From: Gonocerus acuteangulatus
Lineage: Eukaryota; Arthropoda; Insecta; Hemiptera; Coreidae
DNA: 64,000 nt
Direction: 5' to 3'
Assembly: GCA_946811695.1 (NCBI GenBank)
Contig: OX328125.1
Location: 38,432,227-38,496,226, forward strand
Positions 11,332-21,277 of this stretch are shown one piece after another. The notes beneath the pieces were generated by a model, which had not been told where the DNA came from, searched no databases, and saw only the letters and a list, made by a program, of their open reading frames with translations. The position numbers and the translations under genes were made by a program. The number at the start of each line of letters is the position of its first letter. The stretch's first letter is position 1.

Positions 11332-11495
11332 ATAAGAGTCTGAGAGGCTCGAGAAAGTTTTTAAAAAACACTAAGGGAAGTACACGGGGTCAATCACTCA
11401 CGAGTTCAGACAAACAACTGACTTTATTCTTAGATAAGCAGCCCTTAAATACTAGTCTTAATCCTATTACACTGGGGCTGTTTATCCTCCTAACA
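11330..11495 (-). repeat. 3' LTR of the gypsy element
   Basis: 166 bp, identical to 16483-16648 except one base. On the minus strand it starts TGTTAGGAGG and ends ...CTCTTATCT, so only the 5' end has the canonical TG. The outer base may belong to the flank (plus or minus 1). Confidence 0.92.
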
Positions 11496-11895
11496 GCCCC
11501 CCTCCAGTTCCTGGAACTCCAGGAACTTACTTACATATTTAATACAATATACATAGATTGAATAAAAATAGAAAAGAATAGAAATACAGAACTTTTGGCG
11601 AAATAATAACAAGTATACTAATATAAAGAAGAAAGAAAAGAAAGAGAATAAGACTACAAATCAAACAGTACAAAAATTTACAAATATATATTTACACATT
11701 AGCCGAAATATTACTGCTCACATAACACAACTTAAGATTAGACTGAAAATTAAAGGTAACTAGACATATATAACCGTAGAAAGAAATAGACATAGCTATA
11801 CGATTTAAATAAAGGAGAAAGGAAAATGACAACAAAAGACACATACTTGAAGCGTGCAGACTTTACTACTCTGCACTAAGGTCTATAGACGTACA
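11496..11895 (-). other. 3' untranslated region and polypurine tract of the gypsy element
   Basis: A-rich, non-coding on the element strand, from the integrase stop to the 3' LTR. The G-rich tract GGAGGGGGGC immediately before TGTTAGG is the expected primer for plus-strand DNA synthesis. Confidence 0.75.
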
Positions 11896-13539
11896 CTAAC
11901 CATGATCCTCTGGAGTAACCTCAGCAGCTGGTGGGCGCTTGAGTTGCTCAGCGTGGCACGTCCGTCTCCTTCTTGGGTCTGCAACATCCTGGATTGTGAC
12001 CACGTTGTGCTCCCTGAGAACTACTACTTTATACGGCCCGTCAAATAGCTCCGTTGATTTCCGCCTGTTTGTAGGGATTTGTCGATATACGATATCACCT
12101 ATGCAGAGTGGTTTAGCCAAGTCCCTTAGTTGGTCGTTAATTCGGGCAACTCTTTTTCTCTTTTCTTCCATAATGCGTCGGTGGGCCGTTGTGCGTAGTC
12201 GTCGTTGAGTCCGATGGAGGTCTCTGATGGCGTTAATCTCGGCGCTTTCTTCATTGCTTGGCAAGGGCTCCATCCGGCGTATTCCTCTAATACCGAAAAG
12301 AACCTCCAGAGGTGAAAGGCCGGTGGTAGCGTGCACTGAATGGTTGTACGCCACTAAGGCTCTGGCCATCGCATCGTCGTCGGAACAGTGTGGGTCCGCG
12401 TCGAGGATACGAAGGTGCTCTGAGAGGGTACCATGCAATCTCTCGACTACTCCCCGCCCTTGCGGGTGCCCTGGTGTGGTCGTGTGGTGTGTTGTGTCCC
12501 ATGACTTGAGGAGGTCTTGGATTTGCTTGTTACTGAACTCTCTTCCTCCATCTGTAATAAGCATCTCAGGGGCTCCATACACTTGCGCCCAACGCAGGAG
12601 TGCCATTTTAGCTTCTTCGGCAGATTTTCGTTGGACTTCGACCGCCATTGCCACTTTGCTAAACGAGTCAATTATCGTCACCCACGATTTCCCTGTCCAG
12701 GTGAAGGTATCTGCTTGAATTATAGCGAGTGGTTTATCCGCAGTGATAGTTAGTTCCTGTGTTGTGTGCGGGGGCCTTCTGTTGTATTTCGTCCGCTGAC
12801 AAATCTGGCATGTACTTAGCACCTTTTTCACGGACTTGCGCATTCCGGTCCACACATAAGATTTTCTAAGTGCTGCAAGCGTTTCTGCTTCACCTCTATG
12901 ATTCGTTTTCCCTTGATGGTACGCGAGAGTCAACTCATCTTGGCGTTCGGGATCGTCCACTCTTTCTCCTAGCCTTGTACAGCGTACTAAGTTGCGATCC
13001 AGGCCGATTCGCTCGTCTCTCCATAACGCCATGATCTTGCTCCACAGTACCGCGTTCCCAACGTAAAGGTAAGTTGTATGTCCGGGGCTCGATGCATCAT
13101 TGAGTATCCGGATGATAGTGTTGTCGTCTACGGACGCCTGAGATTTTACCACCGCTTCCTGGACACCTTTCTCTCGTTTTCTGAACATTATCTGGGGGGA
13201 CCCTGAAGTCGATGTCTTCCAGATGACGTGACGTCTGTGCCTCACAACGATGTCGTCAATTTCTAACAATTCCACTGGTCTGTCTCCTCCGGATACACCT
13301 GTTTCATCGGGCGCACTGTTGACATCGTCCTCCGCTGGGGTCCAGGTTTGAAAGAATCTTGCTAGAGATGTTGTGGGACTTTCTTCTCTCGGAGATATCG
13401 CGTGCACTGGGAGGGTACGCGATAACCAGTCCGCTATTACATTCTCCCGTCCCGGGGTATGGATGACGTGGAAGGAGTACTGAGCTAAGTATTGCTTCCA
13501 TCTCGCTACCCTAGCCGAAGATTCCTTGAGGGAGTCAAC
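11896..13539 (-). CDS. pol: gypsy pol, second part: end of RNase H plus integrase
   Basis: Continues the pol frame directly after the in-frame TAG at 13542-13540. The first codons complete the RNase H / connection region. From 13407 there are 503 codons. In that numbering the zinc-binding HHCC module has H164, H170, C200 and C203. The catalytic DDE triad of the integrase core is D233, D286 and E322, with the usual 35 residues between the second Asp and Glu. A GPY-type motif (DGPYKVV) lies near the C-terminus. Integrase joins the cDNA to host DNA in the nucleus. There is no ATG at 13407 (the codon is GTG), so this is not an independent gene. It must be made by readthrough, or is dead because of the TAG. 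Confidence 0.93.
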   Translation of the reverse strand, partial: VDSLKESSARVARWKQYLAQYSFHVIHTPGRENVIADWLSRTLPVHAISPREESPTTSLARFFQTWTPAEDDVNSAPDETGVSGGDRPVELLEIDDIVVRHRRHVIWKTSTSGSPQIMFRKREKGVQEAVVKSQASVDDNTIIRILNDASSPGHTTYLYVGNAVLWSKIMALWRDERIGLDRNLVRCTRLGERVDDPERQDELTLAYHQGKTNHRGEAETLAALRKSYVWTGMRKSVKKVLSTCQICQRTKYNRRPPHTTQELTITADKPLAIIQADTFTWTGKSWVTIIDSFSKVAMAVEVQRKSAEEAKMALLRWAQVYGAPEMLITDGGREFSNKQIQDLLKSWDTTHHTTTPGHPQGRGVVERLHGTLSEHLRILDADPHCSDDDAMARALVAYNHSVHATTGLSPLEVLFGIRGIRRMEPLPSNEESAEINAIRDLHRTQRRLRTTAHRRIMEEKRKRVARINDQLRDLAKPLCIGDIVYRQIPTNRRKSTELFDGPYKVVVLREHNVVTIQDVADPRRRRTCHAEQLKRPPAAEVTPEDHG

Positions 13540-15243
13540 CTACTGTAGTGGTTTATGGTCGGACTTGACGATAAATGTTGTACCAAAAACGTAGGGCCTG
13601 AAGTGACCAACCGCCCAGACTACCGCTAGCAATTCCCTTTCTAGGGCGCTGTACCTGGATTCCGCAGGGGTAAGTTTTCTGCTTCCAAAAGCTACAGGCT
13701 GCTCAGCACCATTTTTAGTTTGTGAGAGTACCGCCCCTATAGCAAGGTCACTTGCGTCCGTTGTAATGGTGAACTGCTTACTAAAATCGGGGAAGGCTAG
13801 GAGAGGTGCAGCTTTGAGGTGGTCGATGCATTCCCGTAGATCTGTTTCCATCTCCTCTGTCACTTTAACCGTGCAGCCTTTGCGAAGTAAAGCGTTTAGC
13901 CTCGTGAGCTTGTGTGCCATGGCTGGTACGAAGCGGCGGTAATAGTTCAGCACGCCTAAAGTTCGTCTCACGCCTTTAAGATCTTTGGGGATGGTCATGT
14001 TCTGAATAGCCGCTACTTTTTCTGGGTCTGGTCGTACCCCTTCGGCCGAGATTATATGCCCTAGGAACTTTAGAGATTTGTGTCCTAGGCGTAGTTTTGT
14101 GGGGGACAACTTCAGTCCAAACTCCCTGAGCCTCTGAAAGACGAGTTCTAGATGTTGCTCATGCTCCGATTCTGATGCGCTGAAGATCAAAAGGTCGTCC
14201 ATATATATTTGGACAAACTTTTCACTGAGGCCACGTAAAAATTCATCCATTAATCGCTGGAAAGAAGTCGGTGCATTTTTCAAACCGAACGGGAGCCTTG
14301 TGAAGTGGAAGTGGTCTCTGTCAAACGAAAAGGCCGTTTTCTCCGCATCTTTTGGGTGAAGCCGAATTTGGTGGTATCCACTCTTTAGATCTAGCGTGCT
14401 AAACACCGTCGCACCGTGTAACCTATCTAGAATGTCCTCGAGGCGCGGGAGTGGGTACTTCTCATCCGTAGTTATCTCATTAAGTTTTCGGAAGTCCACC
14501 ACAACACGAAACTTTCCGCTCTCACCAGCTTTGGGTACAGCCCACAGGGGACTATTGTAGGGGGATTTACTCCTTACTATGACGCCATGTTCTAGCATTA
14601 TGTCCAGCTCCTTGCGAATGATATCCTTCATGAGGTGGGGATATCGGCGCTCCTTTACTGCAATCACCTTCTCTATCTTCAGTGGAATCTCGTGTAGCAT
14701 TCGTCCGGTGGCACTAATTGGTTGTCCCTCTTTCCAGAAAATGTCGGCGAACTTGTCCTTCACCTTGTCCCATCGGCATGATCGTCGTTCGACTACTCCT
14801 AACTGTAGGTCGTTAAGGTTTCCCCTAGGCCACACGACATACCGACGTTGCCCGAGGCGCACTGTCCACCTTGCCCCATTGTGTTTTACGCTTCCACCTA
14901 TTTTTGCCATGAGATCTGATCCGAGGATGCCGTTGTATCCTTCCGGTAACTTCCCCACAACATGCACCACCAGCTTCTCCTCCGGATCTCCCCACTCTCC
15001 TAGAGTCCAGAGCACTTCTCCGTCAACCTCGCATAACCCTCCTAGCGTGCTTAGACGACACTGACACTTTTTTACGTCCGAATATGCAGGATGGAGGGTT
15101 TGTTTTTCCACTATGGTGCATGAGCTACCTGTATCCACCAGCCACCGGTATCCCCGCTCACTTATAATCGGCAACCTGCCCCCTCTCTGCCCTGTTTTGA
15201 TATTGTTTACGCTCTGGGGGTTGCCGCTCGCCTGGCACTGCTC
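13540..15243 (-). CDS. pol: gypsy pol, first part: protease, reverse transcriptase, RNase H
   Basis: In the same frame as gag, beginning right after its TGA. Numbered from the TTG codon at 15174: the aspartic protease motif LVDTGSS has its catalytic Asp at residue 14. Reverse transcriptase covers about 180-375, with LDLKSGYHQI at 261-270, LPFGLKNAPTSFQ near 294-306 and the YMDD active site at 324-327. RNase H has TDAS at 472 and a catalytic-type Glu in ALERELLAV at 512. The frame ends after SDHKPLQ at a TAG where related proteins continue, so the stop is most likely a nonsense mutation. There is no good ATG near the start, and expression is expected as a gag-pol fusion. Confidence 0.95.
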   Translation of the reverse strand, partial: EQCQASGNPQSVNNIKTGQRGGRLPIISERGYRWLVDTGSSCTIVEKQTLHPAYSDVKKCQCRLSTLGGLCEVDGEVLWTLGEWGDPEEKLVVHVVGKLPEGYNGILGSDLMAKIGGSVKHNGARWTVRLGQRRYVVWPRGNLNDLQLGVVERRSCRWDKVKDKFADIFWKEGQPISATGRMLHEIPLKIEKVIAVKERRYPHLMKDIIRKELDIMLEHGVIVRSKSPYNSPLWAVPKAGESGKFRVVVDFRKLNEITTDEKYPLPRLEDILDRLHGATVFSTLDLKSGYHQIRLHPKDAEKTAFSFDRDHFHFTRLPFGLKNAPTSFQRLMDEFLRGLSEKFVQIYMDDLLIFSASESEHEQHLELVFQRLREFGLKLSPTKLRLGHKSLKFLGHIISAEGVRPDPEKVAAIQNMTIPKDLKGVRRTLGVLNYYRRFVPAMAHKLTRLNALLRKGCTVKVTEEMETDLRECIDHLKAAPLLAFPDFSKQFTITTDASDLAIGAVLSQTKNGAEQPVAFGSRKLTPAESRYSALERELLAVVWAVGHFRPYVFGTTFIVKSDHKPLQ

Positions 15244-16443
15244 TCATTGTCGATGGATTTCTTCTCCACGCGCCACCTCAGAGTGGCCGGAGGCTCGTGC
15301 ATTAGCCCGTCTCACCCAACTTGGCTCCGGATAATCACTGCCTTCGGAGTCCGATGCACTTGCGACAGAACTGTTCCTTACCCTGCCTTCAAACGAGCGC
15401 CTCAGGGCCTGAGCATTTACTTCCATGGGTTCTCCACGGTCGACGCTGCGCTTTTTGATGATAGGCCACTGCCTCGCAAGATGCCCTCCCGACCCGCATT
15501 CGAAACACTTCGTTTTTTCGCAGCGAGCCGCTAGATGCTTGCTGCTCCCGCATTCATAACAGCGTTTAGGCTCTTGCTTCCTAGGTCGTGGGTCTGGCCG
15601 TCGTCCACCTCTGTCCTGCCTGCTAGGTCGCTGCTCAGCGTTCATCCCATTCCTTTGTCCCGTCATGGGGCGTCCAAACCTCCGGGGCTTCACTATCCTC
15701 CACTCGTTGTCAGAGTTATTGCCTTCTTCCTCTTCGACCCGTCCATCTTCATCCATGATGGTTTGTGCAACCTCTACAAAGGACTTGTTGCCATCACAGC
15801 TCCGGCCCGTTTCTTTTTTTAGTTGGACCTTGAGCACTGACTCCAGTAGATTCATTTGTAGGATCTTTTCCGCAGGCTGCAATTGTTCTCCCAGTTTGTC
15901 GGCTATTTTGGCATACCACTCTAGAAGCCTAGCCGCGAAGTTCCCAGCGGATTGGTTAGGACGTTTTGATTCTCGGAACATCCGTAGAATATCTTCCTCA
16001 GCAGCCCACCGGCCGCCTCCGTATACCTTCTTGAGGCGATCCTTTACTGTGTCCCATTCAGTATCTTCGTCGCTTTGAATTATATTAAGCACTCGGCGAC
16101 TAATCCTGTTGATCAGTGATGCCTTGAGTGCCGGTACTTCCCACTCGTCTAGCCAACCTGCTGCTGCTTTAGCGTGTATCGCTGTGCTGATCCTTTCTCC
16201 CGCCTTGAGGAAATGCGCCAGGTCTCCAGTGTCTCCGGTGAACCTTTCTATTTCCGAAATGGCTTTCCGCATATCATGCGCGTTGGACGTTCGTATCTTG
16301 ATCCAGGTAAGGGTGACCGTCTGATCAACCGGCGCCGCCGGCTGCGCGATCACTGGGTTATTGATCTGTTGGTCAGCCATACGAACTTCTAATAAACGAT
16401 CCTGCAGGGTAAACTGCCGTTTGTACTGGGGCTTACTTTTCAT
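15244..16443 (-). CDS. gag: gypsy gag (capsid/nucleocapsid polyprotein)
   Basis: 399 codons from the ATG at 16443, the first after the primer-binding site; the ATG at 16380 is an alternative. The frame is open further, to 16524, but that ATG lies in the LTR. The N-terminal two thirds is the putative capsid region (WLDEWEVPALKASLI, WDTVKDRLKKVYG). After a basic stretch come two CCHC zinc knuckles at about residues 295-308 and 313-326. The first (CYECGSSKHLAARC) is complete. The second (CFECGSGGHLARQW) has Trp in place of the last Cys (codon TGG at 15468-15466). Gag assembles the particle and packages RNA. It ends at TGA, with pol following in the same frame. Confidence 0.92.
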   Translation of the reverse strand: MKSKPQYKRQFTLQDRLLEVRMADQQINNPVIAQPAAPVDQTVTLTWIKIRTSNAHDMRKAISEIERFTGDTGDLAHFLKAGERISTAIHAKAAAGWLDEWEVPALKASLINRISRRVLNIIQSDEDTEWDTVKDRLKKVYGGGRWAAEEDILRMFRESKRPNQSAGNFAARLLEWYAKIADKLGEQLQPAEKILQMNLLESVLKVQLKKETGRSCDGNKSFVEVAQTIMDEDGRVEEEEGNNSDNEWRIVKPRRFGRPMTGQRNGMNAEQRPSRQDRGGRRPDPRPRKQEPKRCYECGSSKHLAARCEKTKCFECGSGGHLARQWPIIKKRSVDRGEPMEVNAQALRRSFEGRVRNSSVASASDSEGSDYPEPSWVRRANARASGHSEVARGEEIHRQ

Positions 16444-16465
16444 AAACCGGAAGCGAGCAACGGAA

Positions 16466-16483
16466 GAACGGGTTTCGGCACCA
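16466..16483 (-). promoter_or_regulatory. Primer-binding site of the gypsy element
   Basis: On the minus strand TGGTGCCGAAACCCG starts at the inner end of the 5' LTR. The TGG pairs with the CCA end of a tRNA. I cannot say which tRNA without the host tRNA set. Confidence 0.75.
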
Positions 16484-16644
16484 GATAAGAGTCTGAGAGG
16501 CTCGAGAAAGTTTTTAAAAAACACTAAGGGAAGTACACGGGGTCAATCACTCACGAGTTCAGACAAACAACTGACTTTATTCTTAGGTAAGCAGCCCTTA
16601 AATACTAGTCTTAATCCTATTACACTGGGGCTGTTTATCCTCCT

Positions 16645-16648
<4 letters not shown>
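16483..16648 (-). repeat. 5' LTR of the gypsy element
   Basis: 166 bp, one mismatch to the 3' LTR. It should hold the promoter and polyadenylation signal, but I could not place a TATA box with confidence. Confidence 0.92.
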
Positions 16649-16735
<87 letters not shown>

Positions 16736-16747
16736 GTATATATATGT
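16649..16747. repeat. (TA)n array, right flank of the LTR element
   Basis: Long TA tract with CTTA and GTATATG interruptions, ending in a short (TG)n. All open frames through it encode only alternating Tyr/Ile and are not genes. Confidence 0.9.
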
Positions 16748-16944
16748 GTGTGTGTATGTGTTTTCTTTTCTGGGAATTTCATGTGCTTGTTGTAATGCGG
16801 GTTCTTTCTCGAGCGGTCTTGCTCCTCCTTTCTTCGTATTATTTCCCCGGATTCCTCTCCGGTTTCTTCTGGCAGTCACTCATCGCTGGTTGGTAAGTAT
16901 ATATATATATAAAGAGAGAGAGAGAAACGGGAAATTCGTTATTC

Positions 16945-16982
<38 letters not shown>

Positions 16983-18062
16983 ATAAAGATATATAAACAG
17001 ATTCAAATTTGAATCTCCATATTTTCTTGACTTTGGAAGTCTGCGGACTTTTCCATTGACATCTTCGCAATGAGTCAAAGAGCTAAAAGGATGTTTGAAT
17101 TCAATTGAAAAATATTCCTGCAATCTGGTATTTTTATAAAAGCTCATTTTTGTAGACAGATCTATTTAGACCTCTTTCCTAACCTTATTGTATTGTACCT
17201 AAGGTCACATTTTTTTCAGTTATATTTAGATGGGTATATTTAGAAAGACATCAATGCTTGCAGATTTTTCATGCCTCCTTTTCCAGAGTTAAAGCTGGAA
17301 TGTTTATTTGCGGTTAAGGGTTATGCTAAACAGCAAAACATACCAGAAATTTCTGCAGTTCGATTTTTTATGAAAGATAATTGGTTGTTACGTTCGCACA
17401 GGTATTGTTATTTTATACTATTTGCCTTCCTTTATGGTTACGTTCCATCAAATGTTTGTTTTATTTTGACAGGTAATAAGCAATTTTCACCAAAAGAACC
17501 AAAAATCCAATCGTTTGGCAGAAATCTGTTCGATTTCTTACCAGCTGAAGATCATATCCATAAATGTAAAAACTTTTTATTTTTATTTTCACTTGGAGAT
17601 AGATGGGGGTTCAAGCATTTCTTGCTCCAGTCCAGCAGGATGAAAGAAGCAGGTAAATATTATATTCTTCTTCAAGCACGTAAGCTTGGATGAAACAAAG
17701 CAGCCCTAACTCTGGTGTTAGGAGACACGTTTCACTGGGTTAGCTTCAAACAATTTCACTTGAGCGACAAACCGAGGGCAAGTTTCCCGCCAGGTATGAG
17801 AAGTCTCTTTTGTGAAAAAAGAATAAGAAGTAATTCAAAGGAAAATCATTTCTTTTTCAAGGGATTATTAAACTTGCCTTCGCTTCTGAGAAGAAATTAA
17901 TATAAAAAATCAGTCCCCTAATTTTATAAGTTTCTAACTGATGTACACTTCGATGAACCAGGTTTTATTAATAAAAAATGAGAGAATCATTCTTTGAAAT
18001 GAACATGCTACTAAAGAAAAATAGTACACAGAAAAGATGTTTTGCTCAACTTGTATATAGAA
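16748..18062. other. Unassigned sequence; weak exon candidate at 17287-17401
   Basis: Contains an A-run of about 30 at 16949-16979. A 140-codon frame runs at 17271-17693. Within it, 17287-17401 is bounded by a pyrimidine-rich CCTTTTCCAG before and GTATTG after, and a possible intron end TTTTGACAG lies near 17472. The peptide (for example GYAKQQNIPEISAVRF) resembles no family I can name. It could be an exon of a host or transposon gene, or chance. Confidence 0.25.
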
Positions 18063-18862
18063 CTAGCTGAATGCCCGTGCTTCATCACGGCAGACAAATA
18101 GTTATTTTATTGTGTTAAATAATGTATCATCAAGATTAACGCTACTATATAATTTAGTGCAGTTTATTCTAGCACGGGTCCCGTCATACTATAAGTTATC
18201 CATCAATTGTAATCAAAGTATAATGTTTCTTGACGTGGGGGCGCTCCGGACCAGTCAAGATACAGATAACGTAGAGATAACCCGTTATCTATAGGTTAGC
18301 CTTAAAGGCAGTTTGTGAATAATAATAATTGAATCAGGTTCAAATTTGTTGCCAATATTTGTTAAAATTTAAAAATTTATGTTGCCAATATGTCATTTGA
18401 AAATGCCTCTTACATTTATGAGCATTACCAAGAAGTGCTCTGACTGGGGATGCTGATGGGTGAGGAGGCTGTGTAAGGGTTCGGAATATTACTACTTCGG
18501 GGGACCATCGCCATCTATAGCGTAAAGTCTATAAGGGACAAAATCAAAGTTTATTTCTAGTAATTCAAGGTCTGCCATCATAGTTGAAATGTACCGCAAA
18601 TAAAAATAATATTATGAAATAGATGCAGTACGGTAACAGCTGACCTGTTATCGTCCTAGACACTCATGCTTCCTAGGCTTGCCAGCTCTAACCAACTAAA
18701 AATTCCAACCCCTCTAAAAATACTTAAAAATTTGAACATAAAAAAAAAAAACCTTTCCTAGCGAGTGTCCATGCAAAATATTAAATTTTTCTTTTAAGTT
18801 GTTTGGGCTGGGCGAAGATAGTCAGTGAGTGGGTGAGTGGTATTTGGCAAATATATAGTAGA
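18063..18862 (-). mobile_element. Non-autonomous Helitron, intact ends
   Basis: Read on the minus strand, it begins TCTACTATATATTTG (canonical 5' TC). It ends with the hairpin CCGTG-ATGAAG-CACGG, eight bases, and CAGCTAG. The host base before the 5' end is A and the base after CTAG is T, the standard A/T Helitron target with no duplication. Length is 800 bp. It shares both ends and several internal blocks with the compound copy at 194-1595. No Rep or helicase frame, so it depends on an autonomous relative. Confidence 0.82.
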
Positions 18863-18927
18863 TTCCTTTACAAATTTGATTCTAAAATGTCCAGAACATT
18901 CCAAAGGATATTAAATCAAAATTTCTG

Positions 18928-19050
18928 AGACCCGTTGGCTTAGGTAGTAGTGGGTTCAATTTTCCCTAGGGATGGTGGATTTTCTTTAGATAAAAGAAAA
19001 AAGCAGTCATCTCTATCCTGGATGGAGATGGGTGTTAATCTGTAGACAAC
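18928..19050 (+). mobile_element. tRNA-derived SINE (family B), truncated copy
   Basis: Contains a B-box-like GTGGGTTCAATTTTCCC followed by the family-B tail (GGGATGGTGG, TTTCTTTAGA, CTATCCTGG, then a diverged AACTCGTC end). Compare 25296-25454 on the other strand. The A-box half is degraded. Confidence 0.6.
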
Positions 19051-19434
19051 TCGTCTTAATATTTGAGTCAATTATAAATAGACGTCAAAATTAAAATAAA
19101 TCTGAATTTCAATTTCATATTATGTGAGCATATTTCTATTCACTTTGACCTCTTGTGGAATTTTTAAATAAATAATTACATATTCTCTGCTTAATTGTAA
19201 AACGTGTAGATGGTTTAAGTGCTGTTTAGTAGGATGGGAGTTCAATTAAGAAGGGTTTTTATGGATATGTCAGTTAATTGGCAACTCAAGCCTTCATTAA
19301 TGTGACTCTATTCAATAATTTGTTTTCATTTTAATTGGTTGTAAGTATGTAATAATTGTTCCGATCGAATCGCCCTAGTTGCGGGTGCTAATAAATAAAA
19401 AAAAAATCAACCATTTGTTTCAAGTCAATGCGCA
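19051..19434. other. Gene-free AT-rich sequence
   Basis: Nothing recognised. Confidence 0.45.
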
Positions 19435-19572
19435 ACGACATCTTCGCCATTAGTGCCGACATCCTGGAGCAGTGAGAACGAGCCATGAGATGAGAAAGTT
19501 CCTGCCGCCAGTGAAAATCGAACCCACCATCTCCCGCATGAGAATCTAATGCGCAACCGAGGGGAGACCCGG
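19435..19572 (-). mobile_element. tRNA-derived SINE (family A), decayed copy
   Basis: The minus strand retains the GGGTCTCCC start, a B-box-like GGTTCGATTTTC, and the tail blocks CTCATCTCATGGCTCG and ATGTCGGCACTAATGG. The A box and poly(A) tail are degraded. Confidence 0.7.
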
Positions 19573-21215
19573 TTAAGTAATTATTATATATGAAAATAAT
19601 CCACTGAGAATTTTTTATTTAACCCATTAATGACTAAAAAAGATTAACACTAAACATTCATACCTTACTACTGTCTCGCTGACTGACAAAGAAAACTAAA
19701 CGCAAACCTACATCTTATCACAAAATTTCACAATACCAAACTAACGAAGTAAATATCTGTTAACTAGTTAATTTGAGTAAATTGTCAGTATATTTGACTA
19801 TTTGTATAAATCATTGAATAAGTAATATTGTATTCTTGTATATTTGGATGTGAAATACACTGTCTAAGTATATTTTGATATGCATATGTAATAATCTATG
19901 TATTAATAGATGTATATATGCAATGATTATTCAAAGCAAATCGCTATAGTTCCGGTTGTTTACAAATAAATATTAAAAAAAATATTCCAAGAATAAGAGC
20001 ATATTCACGATGGCATAAAACAAAGATGTATTTTAATCATTTTATTTTATAAATACTCTTTTGTAAATCCTAAATATATACCACAACCCATTAAAAAATG
20101 GGGTTTTAAAACACTTATTTTACTGTTTTTATCGATAAGTCAAACATAAAAATAAATAATGAATAAAATAAAAATTCATATTTCATTGAAGAAAGATAAT
20201 TCAGTAAGTCAAGAAAGAACCACGCTCAGTAGTTATATCGCTTAATGCAGTCAATATTACATTAAAATTCATGGGGGTCTAAAGGGCTGGAGGTCTGATA
20301 TAGCGGGCAAATTGCCGCTCTTTCCTGAGGGGGGGGGGGGGGCGGTAACTCTATCCCGAAATGGATATGCCATAATTTTATCACAATATTACTTTAATAC
20401 AAAGAAGACATTTTAAGGAAATTAGCAATTCAAATGGTAACACTGTGTTCGTTAGGGGTTATCTGAGGTCCCAAACTGCCGCGGGCAAGTGCTTCCAAAT
20501 GAGCTACCGACCAACTTTCAAATAAGGTTTTTTTCAATTCTACAAATATTTAATCTACTTATGTACCCTCTGGAGAAAATATGTAATATAAAATCACCAA
20601 ACATAATTAAAATAACGAAATAATATAAATTATGTCTTTACATTTGTATATTGGTATTGATCTTATGAAGATAGATTTTTATGGGTTTTGTTAACTTGTT
20701 TTAGAGTAATTCTTTGATTAACTATTACAGTATATTGAAAAATATAAATGTAGAATTTACAGTCTCGGAGACTAAGGACTAGAGTTTACAGCTCGCTCAT
20801 TATGTCTTTCTTCCAAGTAGGAAAAGGAAAAATAATTTAAGACATTTTACTATGTTTTAATGAAGCGCAGACGACATTGGTAATACACGTTTCGTATAAC
20901 TTCATTCATGAGAACATTTTAGGTACTTAAAGATATCATGCTTTTTGGGAAGTAAATTATACCCTCTACAACGTTTATACCGATTACATTTTTCATTGCG
21001 GGTATACTTTCTACGGTATTTTCAAAAAAGTATCAACAAGGCACTTTTAGGTCGAGCTGCTTTCCCCCTTAATAAGAGGCCCTGTTTATATCTATCTATT
21101 ATTATCAACAAGGCAAATACATGGGTTATCTCGGTATTTGGCAAATTATGATTCAGTCGTGCGCACTAGCGAAAAAAACGACCCAAAAAAAGGGTCCAAT
21201 TAAATTTCATTCGCC

Positions 21216-21220
<5 letters not shown>
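19573..21220. other. Gene-free AT-rich sequence
   Basis: No gene or named repeat recognised. A G-run of about 14 lies at 20328-20342. Several ATACCCTCT-type motifs recall the foldback element at 5800-6110 but show no clear arms. Confidence 0.45.

Positions 21221-21274
<54 letters not shown>
21221..21274. repeat. (TA)n microsatellite
   Basis: Pure TA, about 54 bp. Confidence 0.9.

Positions 21275-21277
<3 letters not shown>

Larger units (their letters stand above)
11330..16648 (-). mobile_element. Ty3/gypsy-type LTR retrotransposon, near intact
   Basis: A 5.3-kb element on the minus strand with two 166-bp LTRs differing at one position (11434 A versus 16587 G), hence a recent insertion. The primer-binding site (minus strand TGGTGCCGAAACCCG) begins at the inner edge of the 5' LTR. 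The polypurine tract GGAGGGGGGC adjoins the 3' LTR. The coding order gag, protease, RT, RNase H, integrase (integrase last) defines Ty3/gypsy rather than Ty1/copia. All coding is in one reading frame cut by two stops: TGA at 15246-15244 between gag and pol, and TAG at 13542-13540 in RNase H. No envelope gene was seen. Confidence 0.95.

Noticed and set aside
12227..15822. Plus-strand frames opposite gag-pol (up to 163 codons)
   Set aside because: Antisense shadows of the pol and gag frames, no motif.
16444..16524. gag start at 16524
   Set aside because: That ATG lies in the 5' LTR upstream of the primer-binding site; 16443 or 16380 is more plausible for the genomic RNA.
16361..16879. Open frames with alternating Tyr/Ile across (TA)n here and at other TA arrays
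   Set aside because: Translation of the microsatellite; no coding evidence.
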